Assembly (NCBI GenBank): GCA_016169945.1
Contig: JADLSH010000218.1
Span: forward strand, 310,001 to 374,000
DNA: 64,000 bases
Direction of reading: 5' to 3'
Source: Trachythela sp. YZ-2020
Taxonomy: Eukaryota; Cnidaria; Anthozoa; Malacalcyonacea; Clavulariidae
Below the pieces are notes generated by a model, which had not been told where the DNA came from, made no database searches, and saw only the letters and a program-made list of their open reading frames with translations. Position numbers and translations under genes: made by a program. The number at the start of each line of letters is the position of its first letter. Position 1 is the stretch's first letter. This document shows positions 55,760-64,000 of the stretch, piece by piece.

Positions 55760-56089
55760 TCATTTATATCTTATTACAAGAAGTTCTTTTTCGATTCTTT
55801 TACACCAGGACGTCTTTGCTTCTTTCCTATCACGAACAATCATCACTTTGGATCGTTTGAACACCATAGAAGGCTTGTTTCTTTGCTTACGTAAGCATTC
55901 CGGCATTTTGTGCAATGTGGTTTTATTTTGACGTTTAACATTTCTAAGGCTTCTTCTTTGATCTGAAATAGCTCTTTTTCGATCCGATGGTCCGTTTTTT
56001 CTAACTGATTTAGCGCGTACTGAACCAAAAATGTTTCTTTTTGACGATCTCTTACGAGAAAGCGAATTGTGTTTACTCTTTCCAGGCAT
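55760..56089 (-). CDS. Small highly basic protein, unit 3
   Basis: Third copy of the 109-codon basic ORF, with Thr to Lys in VRKNGPS compared with VRTNGPS and the unit-1 form KEAKTSW. Intact. Confidence 0.45.
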   Translation of the reverse strand: MPGKSKHNSLSRKRSSKRNIFGSVRAKSVRKNGPSDRKRAISDQRRSLRNVKRQNKTTLHKMPECLRKQRNKPSMVFKRSKVMIVRDRKEAKTSWCKRIEKELLVIRYK

Positions 56090-56453
56090 GTCTTAAACTG
56101 AAGACACAAAAAAAAAGCAGTGCGCTTAAAGCGAAAAGAAATATTTTCGAAATTACTCTAACGTAGTTCAGCTCAGGTTGTTTTGACTGTAATATTTGGC
56201 GTTGGTGTTTGTGTGCGCATGGTATTTTTCACTGTAAAAGAAGGTAATTTTCCTTAAACTGCGCGAATATTTTGAAAGTTATGCAATAAGTGTGAGAAGA
56301 CAACAATGAATACCTGCGTAATTTCCCTTTAACTAAAACAAACCGTCTGAATATTTAGTAGCTACCACCGCTTGACTACATGCATAAACACATAGGTTAA
56401 CGTTTGAAACAATTTATTTCTTTAAGTATAACAATTTTACACAAATAAACAGT

Positions 56454-56460
56454 TATAAAA
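56454..56460 (+). promoter_or_regulatory. TATA box, polymerase copy 4
   Basis: TATAAAA, 34 nt before the ATG at 56488. Confidence 0.5.
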
Positions 56461-56487
56461 GCAGGCTTTTGTGGGCAAAATATACGA

Positions 56488-59400
56488 ATGTGCGCAAGTA
56501 TATATGCCAAAAAAATGCAAACAAGCAGAGTAAATTACAAATATCAGCACGCGTCGCTTAGTCGAATGCACATATTTTTTGACGACAACCCCTGCAGTTC
56601 AACAACAGCTTTTGAAGATTCCTTGAAGAAGATCGAGCTGAAACCACGAAAAGATCAAAAGCAAGATATGTCTCACTTCTTACGTGGCAAGACAAAACCC
56701 ATATTGAATCACCTTTCGAATGAGTTAGTAAAGAAAAGAGGCATTAAATGGTTTATCAGCGTTAAAGTACGGTTCATCAAACCTAAACCTGATGGTGAAG
56801 ATGTGGCTACCGAAACCCATTTCCGCAGTCTCTGTATGACAACAGTAAACCAGCACGAACTCGATAATCAACTAGACGAAGCCAAGCAGAAAATCACCCA
56901 GTCGCTAGTATTATTTCAAAAAGAAGGAAGCGGTTGGGTCTTAGACGAAATCCTTCATCTTGACCTGAGTATAGCTCAATATACTCCAGTAAAAGGATCC
57001 AGTTATATCCCTCTTCCCAACAAGCTAAAGACCAAGAAAGCCATCATTAACGTAAATAATTCTGATAACAAGTGTTTCATGTGGTCGGTCCTTGCCGGTA
57101 TCCATCCTGTCCCTCGTGATGCTGAAAGACTCCACCACTATCAGCAGTTTAAAGAGGAACTAGATTTTACTGGTATAGAATTTCCAGTTACTGTTGACAA
57201 GATTGGAAAATTCGAACGTCAGAACAATATCTCAATCAATGTATTTGGCTTCGAAGATGTACTCTTTCCCATCTACATTACAAAAGAACACTTTGCCACC
57301 CACGTGAATCTATTGCTATACTCAGGGAACAACCAGACATTACTGTCTCATTAAAGATCTGAATAAATTCCTCTACAGTCAAAACCGTCGCAAGTGTCGT
57401 ATGTATTACTGTCGCTACTGTCTGCATGGATTTATCCGAGAAGACCTGCTCCAAGACCACGAACCCCACTGCTCACAACACGGTCCACAACGTATTGAAC
57501 TCCCAAATGAGGACAATGCATTTCTATTTTCAAAGATTACCACAAGCAGCTGAAAGTGCCCTTTGCGATTTATGCCGACTTCGAAAGTCTTACAACCAAG
57601 ATCGATTCAGCGACTCCAAACCCAAAGAAATCTTCAACGGAGAAATACCAACATCATCAACCTTGTGGATTTTCATATATTGTGATATCTGAAGTTGACA
57701 AGTATTCTAAACCACCTGTTGTTTATCGTGGAGAAGATGCAGTCGACAAGTTCCTGGAGTGTTTAGAAGAAGAGCAAGAGTATATTCAAGAGAAACTTGA
57801 TTTTGTCGAGCCTATGCGCATCGAAAGAGAAGAAGAGCAGGCGTTTCAATACGCTGTAGACTGTCATATTTGTGGATATAAGTTGGGAGCTGATCGTGTT
57901 CGTGACCATTGTCATCTCACCGGAAAGTTTCGTGGTGCTGCCACAACGACTGCAACTTGAACTATAGTTTTACCGGCCGAATTCCCGTCATTCTTCACAA
58001 TCCACGCGGTTATGATTCCCATCTGATTATGCAAGGCCTTGGTAAACTCAAAGATAAGAAGATCAACTGTATCCCGAATAACACCGAGAAGTACATCTCT
58101 TTCTCCATCGATAATTTGGATTTTATCGACTCTCTACAATTTATGAATGCATCGCTGGAAAAGTTAGTATCGAATCTAGCCAACGACGGTGTTCATAAGT
58201 TCCCAACTCTAAAGAAATACATTGACAGCGACAAAGTTCCCCTTCTTCTAAGAAAAGGAGTTTATCCTTATGACCATATGGATTGTACAGACCGATTTGA
58301 AGAACCAACCCTACCACCAAAAGAGTCCTTCTACAACATACTGAACGATGAACAAATTTCAGATGAGGATTACGCCCACGCAACGAGTGTGTTTCATGGC
58401 TTCGCGTGTCAGAACATGGGTGATTACCATGACTTATACTTAAAGTCAGATGTTCTACTTCTCGCGGATGTGTTTGAAAATTTCCGAAGCGTGTGTCTGA
58501 AAGCGTACAACTTGGATCCTTGTCACTTCTATACTAGTCCTGGTTTGGCTTGGCAAGCGTGTTTGAAAATGACTGACGCGAACTGGAACTTCTGACTGAT
58601 CCAGATATGTACTTGTTTATTGAAGAAGGCCTCCGTGGTGGAATTTCGATGATAAGTAATCGATTTAGCAAGGCGAACAACCCCTATGTTCCTAATTACG
58701 ATCCCACGCAAGAGACCTCGTATGTGATGTATTTCGATGCTAACAACCTCTACGGCTGGGCTATGTCGCAACCTCTTCCAACGGGTGAATTCGACTGGCT
58801 AACCGACCAAGAGATTGCAGAACTTGACATCACAAACGTTGCAGATGATAACGAAGAAGGCTACATATTAGAAGTGGACCTTCACTATCCCTCCGAATTA
58901 CACGATCTTCACAATGATTACCCTCTAGCACCTGAGAAAATGAAGATTTCTCCAGAGATGTTGTCACCATATTGTCAAGAACTGTCGGAATGTTTGAATC
59001 TTCGTCGTGGTGCTGTGCCTAAATTGGTTCCGAATCTTCAAGACAAGACCAACTACGTGGTCCATTACCGCAACTTAAAGCAATACCTGGCACTTGGTAT
59101 GAAATTGACAAAGATCCACCGCGTTTTAGTATTCCAGCAAAGTCCATGGCTAAAGACCTATATCGACTTTAATACCGAGAAACGAAAGCACGCAGCAAAC
59201 GACTTCGAGAAAGATTTCTACAAGTTGATGAACAACTCGGTATTCGGTAAAACCATGGAGAATTTGAGGAAACGTGTCAACGTCAAGCTCGTCAACAACA
59301 AGGCTAAACTATCCAAATTAACAGCATCCCCATCCTTTGACTTCTTCCGCATATTTTCCGAGGATTTAGCAGCTGTGAATTTGAAGAAGACGAAGCTCTA

Positions 59401-60010
59401 TCTAAACCGTCCCATTTACGTTGGATTCGCCATTCTAGATCTTTCCAAAGTACTCATGTACCAGTTTCATTATGAGTATATGAAACACAAGTATGACACT
59501 AACGCCAAGTTGTTGTTCACAGACACGGACAGCCTCTGTTATGAGATCAAGACTAGCGACGTTTATCAAGACATGCTGCAGGACATAGAACTTTTTGACA
59601 CTTCCGAGTATGCACAAGACCATCCATTGCACAGCCTAACGAACAAGAAAGTCCTTGGAAAGATGAAAGACGAAACGCATGGTATCCCCATCCAAGAGTT
59701 CGTTGGTTTGAGACCAAAGATGTACTCTATTCTCTATACCGAAAACGACAAGCAGGTGGAGAAGAAAACGGCCAAAGGAATAAAGAAGTCAGTGACGAAA
59801 CGAAAGCTTCGACATGCAAATTACAAGGAATGTTTGTTTGAGAAGAGACAGACAATGGCTAGCATGAATCAAATTCGAAGTGAAGGCCATGAAATCTACT
59901 CGATCAAATTGAATAAAGTAGGTCTTAGTCCTTATGACGACAAACGCTATATTTTAAACGATGGAATGAACACGCTCGCTCATGGACATTATGAAACCAG
60001 AAGAACATAA
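56488..60010 (+). pseudogene. Polinton-like DNA polymerase, array copy 4 (long type)
   Basis: Junction-encoded start, then the first frame runs 288 codons to 57354. Breaks: a two-base loss near 57322 (CTCTCAGG to CTCAGG), a one-base loss near 57530 in a T-run, a one-base loss near 57941 (GCCCAC to GCCAC) inside the HNH insert, and the shared frame change near 58580. From 58607 the frame is open for 467 codons to 60010 and includes motif A, motif B and motif C uninterrupted, the longest intact catalytic polymerase segment in the array. Confidence 0.85.
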
Positions 60011-60297
60011 ACCAAGCGAAATGAAAACTATCGTATTGTTTATAATAAACCTTTTATTATTGATGATTACAAAGCACTTGATATTAAAGACAGTTAAAAA
60101 TTTTAAAGTTATACATGTTTAAATATTGTTAAAAATACAGTTGAAATAAATTTGTTTAAAATGTTTTCTAAGTCCATTTATTTTCGATCTTCAGTTTGTG
60201 GTAATGATCCAGATTTACCCCTGTCTACTCTTCCAACAGCACGATTTACTTTTTGCATTTTTTTTGCGTTAAGAGCCAAGCTTCCTTTGCGTTCTGT

Positions 60298-60627
60298 TCA
60301 TTTATATCTTATTACAAGAAGTTCTTTTTCGATTCTTTTACACCAGGACGTCTTTTCTTCTTTCCTATCACGAACAATCATCACTTTGGATCGTTTGAAC
60401 ACCATAGAAGGCTTGTTTCTTTGCTTACGTAAGCATTCCGGCATTTTGTGCAATGTGGTTTTATTTTGACGTTTAACATTTCTAAGGCTTCTTCTTTGAT
60501 CTGAAATAGCTCTTTTTCGATCCGATGGTCCGTTTGTTCTAACTGATTTAGCGCGTACTGAACCAAAAATGTTTCTTTTTGACGATCTCTTACGAGAAAG
60601 CGAATTGTGTTTACTCTTTCCAGGCAT
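60298..60627 (-). CDS. Small highly basic protein, unit 4
   Basis: Fourth copy of the 109-codon basic ORF, identical in the checked positions to unit 2 (KEEKTSW, VRTNGPS). Intact. Confidence 0.45.
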   Translation of the reverse strand: MPGKSKHNSLSRKRSSKRNIFGSVRAKSVRTNGPSDRKRAISDQRRSLRNVKRQNKTTLHKMPECLRKQRNKPSMVFKRSKVMIVRDRKEEKTSWCKRIEKELLVIRYK

Positions 60628-60991
60628 GTCTTAAACTGAAGACACAAAAAAAAAGCAGTGCGCTTAAAGCGAAAAGAAATATTTTCGAAATTACTCTAAC
60701 GTAGTTCAGCTCAGGTTGTTTTGACTGTAATATTTGGCGTTGGTGTTTGTGTGCGCATGGTATTTTTCACTGTAAAAGAAGGTAATTTTCCTTAAACTGC
60801 GCGAATATTTTGAAAGTTATGCAATAAGTGTGAGAAGACAACAATGAATACCTGCGTAATTTCCCTTTAACTAAAACAAACCGTCTGAATATTTAGTAGC
60901 TACCACCGCTTGACTACATGCATAAACACATAGGTTAACGTTTGAAACAATTTATTTCTTTAAGTATAACAATTTTACACAAATAAACAGT

Positions 60992-60998
60992 TATAAAA
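60992..60998 (+). promoter_or_regulatory. TATA box, polymerase copy 5
   Basis: TATAAAA, 34 nt before the ATG at 61026. Confidence 0.5.
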
Positions 60999-61025
60999 GC
61001 AGGCTTTTGTGGGCAAAATATACGA

Positions 61026-64000
61026 ATGTGCGCAAGTATATATGCCAAAAAAATGCAAACAAGCAGAGTAAATTACAAATATCAGCACGCGTCGCTTAGT
61101 CGAATGCACATATTTTTTGACGACAACCCCTGCAGTTCAACAACAGCTTTTGAAGATTCCTTGAAGAAGATCGAGCTGAAACCACGAAAAGATCAAAAGC
61201 AAGATATGTCTCACTTCTTACGTGGCAAGACAAAACCCATATTGAATCACCTTTCGAATGAGTTAGTAAAGAAAAGAGGCATTAAATGGTTTATCAGCGT
61301 TAAAGTACGGTTCATCAAACCTAAACCTGATGGTGAAGATGTGGCTACCGAAACCCATTTCCGCAGTCTCTGTATGACAACAGTAAACCAGCACGAACTC
61401 GATAATCAACTAGACGAAGCCAAGCAGAAAATCACCCAGTCGCTAGTATTATTTCAAAAAGAAGGAAGCGGTTGGGTCTTAGACGAAATCCTTCATCTTG
61501 ACCTGAATATAGCTCAATATACTCCAGTAAAAGGATCCAGTTATATCCCTCTTCCCAACAAGCTAAAGACCAAGAAAGCCATCATTAACGTAAATAATTC
61601 TGATAACAAGTGTTTCATGTGGTCGGTCCTTGCCGGTATCCATCCTGTCCCTCGTGATGCTGAAAGACTCCACCACTATCAGCAGTTTAAAGAGGAACTA
61701 GATTTTACTGGTATAGAATTTCCAGTTACTGTTGACAAGATTGGAAAATTCGAACGTCAGAACAATATCTCAATCAATGTATTTGGCTTCGAAGATGTAC
61801 TCTTTCCCATCTACATTACAAAAGAACACTTTGCCACCCACGTGAATCTATTGCTATACTCAGGGAACAACCAGACATTACTGTCTCATTAAAGATCTGA
61901 ATAAATTCCTCTACAGTCAAAACCGTCGCAAGTGTCGTATGTATTACTGTCGCTACTGTCTGCATGGATTTATCCGAGAAGACCTGCTCCAAGACCACGA
62001 ACCCCACTGCTCACAACACGGTCCACAACGTATTGAACTCCCAAATGAGGACAATGCATTTCTATTTTTCAAAGATTACCACAAGCAGCTGAAAGTGCCC
62101 TTTGCGATTTATGCCGACTTCGAAAGTCTTACAACCAAGATCGATTCAGCGACTCCAAACCCAAAGAAATCTTCAACGGAGAAATACCAACATCATCAAC
62201 CTTGTGGATTTTCATATATTGTGATATCTGAAGTTGACAAGTATTCTAAACCACCTGTTGTTTATCGTGGAGAAGATGCAGTCGACAAGTTCCTGGAGTG
62301 TTTAGAAGAAGAGCAAGAGTATATTCAAGAGAAACTTGATTTTGTCGAGCCTATGCGCATCGAAAGAGAAGAAGAGCAGGCGTTTCAATACGCTGTAGAC
62401 TGTCATATTTGTGGATATAAGTTGGGAGCTGATCGTGTTCGTGACCATTGTCATCTCACCGGAAAGTTTCGTGGTGCTGCCACAACGACTGCAACTTGAA
62501 CTATAGTTTTACCGGCCGAATTCCCGTCATTCTTCACAATCCACGCGGTTATGATTCCCATCTGATTATGCAAGGCCTTGGTAAACTCAAAGATAAGAAG
62601 ATCAACTGTATCCCGAATAACACCGAGAAGTACATCTCTTTCTCCATCGATAATTTGGATTTTATCGACTCTCTACAATTTATGAATGCATCGCTGGAAA
62701 AGTTAGTATCGAATCTAGCCAACGACGGTGTTCATAAGTTCCCAACTCTAAAGAAATACATTGACAGCGACAAAGTTCCCCTTCTTCTAAGAAAAGGAGT
62801 TTATCCTTATGACCATATGGATTGTACAGACCGATTTGAAGAACCAACCCTACCACCAAAAGAGTCCTTCTACAACATACTGAACGATGAACAAATTTCA
62901 GATGAGGATTACGCCCACGCAACGAGTGTGTTTCATGGCTTCGCGTGTCAGAACATGGGTGATTACCATGACTTATACTTAAAGTCAGATGTTCTACTTC
63001 TCGCGGATGTGTTTGAAAATTTCCGAAGCGTGTGTCTGAAAGCGTACAACTTGGATCCTTGTCACTTCTATACTAGTCCTGGTTTGGCTTGGCAAGCGTG
63101 TTTGAAAATGACTGACGCGAACTGGAACTTCTGACTGATCCAGATATGTACTTGTTTATTGAAGAAGGCCTCCGTGGTGGAATTTCGATGATAAGTAATC
63201 GATTTAGCAAGGCGAACAACCCCTATGTTCCTAATTACGATCCCACGCAAGAGACCTCGTATGTGATGTATTTCGATGCTAACAACCTCTACGGCTGGGC
63301 TATGTCGCAACCTCTTCCAACGGGTGAATTCGACTGGCTAACCGACCAAGAGATTGCAGAACTTGACATCACAAACGTTGCAGATGATAACGAAGAAGGC
63401 TACATATTAGAAGTGGACCTTCACTATCCCTCCGAATTACACGATCTTCACAATGATTACCCTCTAGCACCTGAGAAAATGAAGATTTCTCCAGAGATGT
63501 TGTCACCATATTGTCAAGAACTGTCGGAATGTTTGAATCTTCGTCGTGGTGCTGTGCCTAAATTGGTTCCGAATCTTCAAGACAAGACCAACTACGTGGT
63601 CCATTACCGCAACTTAAAGCAATACCTGGCACTTGGTATGAAATTGACAAAGATCCACCGCGTTTTAGTATTCCAGCAAAGTCCATGGCTAAAGACCTAT
63701 ATCGACTTTAATACCGAGAAACGAAAGCACGCAGCAAACGACTTCGAGAAAGATTTCTACAAGTTGATGAACAACTCGGTATTCGGTAAAACCATGGAGA
63801 ATTTGAGGAAACGTGTCAACGTCAAGCTCGTCAACAACAAGGCTAAACTATCCAAATTAACAGCATCCCCATCCTTTGACTTCTTCCGCATATTTTCCGA
63901 GGATTTAGCAGCTGTGAATTTGAAGAAGACGAAGCTCTATCTAAACCGTCCCATTTACGTTGGATTCGCCATTCTAGATCTTTCCAAAGTACTCATGTAC
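61026..64000 (+). pseudogene. Polinton-like DNA polymerase, array copy 5 (long type), cut by window end
   Basis: Junction-encoded start. Breaks: a two-base loss near 61860 and a one-base loss near 62480 (both also in copy 4), and the shared frame change near 63120. The T-run that is short in copies 3 and 4 is full length here. The last frame opens at 63146 and is still open at 64000, past motif B (about 63765); motif C and the 3' end lie beyond the window. Confidence 0.85.

Larger units (their letters stand above)
43956..64000 (+). repeat. Head-to-tail tandem array of polymerase-bearing units
   Basis: Equivalent points (the 'cgacaacccctgcag' junction) lie at 43956, 48000, 52540, 56583 and 61121, giving unit lengths of 4044, 4540, 4043 and 4538 bp plus a fifth, unfinished unit at the window end. 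Units are nearly identical by eye. Short units (1, 3) lack 498 bp; long units (2, 4, 5) have it. The short type also shares a TAA in the polymerase, 'aaaatagg' for 'aaagtagg', and a 5-bp insertion after the stop. Other differences cross these groups, for instance a one-base loss shared by units 2 and 3 only, indicating conversion or mosaic assembly. Confidence 0.92.

Noticed and set aside
57426..57692. 88-codon ORF starting MDLSEKTCSK in array copies
   Set aside because: Off-frame reading of the polymerase cysteine-rich region; the true frame there carries the CRYCLHGF motif.
43597..64000. Complete Polinton with integrase, ATPase, protease and capsid genes
   Set aside because: Only polymerase and one small basic ORF are found; nothing resembling the other hallmark genes appears in the window.

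Overview
The window looks like animal nuclear DNA, most probably from a cnidarian and perhaps an anthozoan. It is AT-rich and gene-poor, introns have GT-AG borders, and nested transposons fill much of it. The one clear host gene is an NLR-like protein with a DZIP3-type HEPN domain, an NB-ARC ATPase and TPRs, an architecture known from anthozoan genomes. The taxonomic call is inference from gene content; there is no ribosomal or mitochondrial marker.

Layout. 1-11.6 kb holds only repeats: a hAT-type MITE, TTAA-flanked mini-palindromes, tRNA-derived SINE-like copies in both orientations, and a 5'-truncated LINE on the minus strand. 11,621-16,341 is the HEPN/NB-ARC/TPR gene in two exons; a 443-bp phase-1 intron joins the two long frames into a predicted protein of 1425 aa. 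16.3-21.9 kb is intergenic with a MULE-like MITE nested in a hAT-like element, a TA-flanked palindrome and degenerate minisatellites. 21.9-33.6 kb lies between two pogo/Tigger-like ends. It contains a foldback element with arms of about 1.1 kb, split by a 3.8-kb element that carries a 124-bp satellite in what looks like an intron, and an internally deleted element with convergent SAP and THAP gene starts. 34.6-38.4 kb holds a hAT with another element nested in it, a LINE 3' end with a (CCATA)15 tail and a large hairpin. 39.66-43.26 kb is an element with a 6-bp target duplication, packed with simple repeats and smaller MITEs.

43.6-64.0 kb is the most striking region: a head-to-tail tandem array of a Polinton/Maverick-like segment. 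Each unit carries a family-B DNA polymerase gene with an endonuclease VII-type HNH insert and, convergent to it, a small very basic ORF. Units alternate between about 4.54 kb and about 4.04 kb; the short form lacks 498 bp covering Exo III and polymerase motif A. Only the first copy keeps the zinc-finger N-terminus. In the others the repeat junction supplies a TATA box and a new in-frame ATG. Every polymerase copy is broken by frameshifts or stops, some shared between copies. Many are one-base losses in short homopolymers, so uncorrected long-read consensus error must be weighed against real decay.

The NLR-like gene probably acts in cytosolic sensing or innate immunity. Everything else is mobile DNA or its debris, and no pathway or operon-like organisation links the remaining genes.
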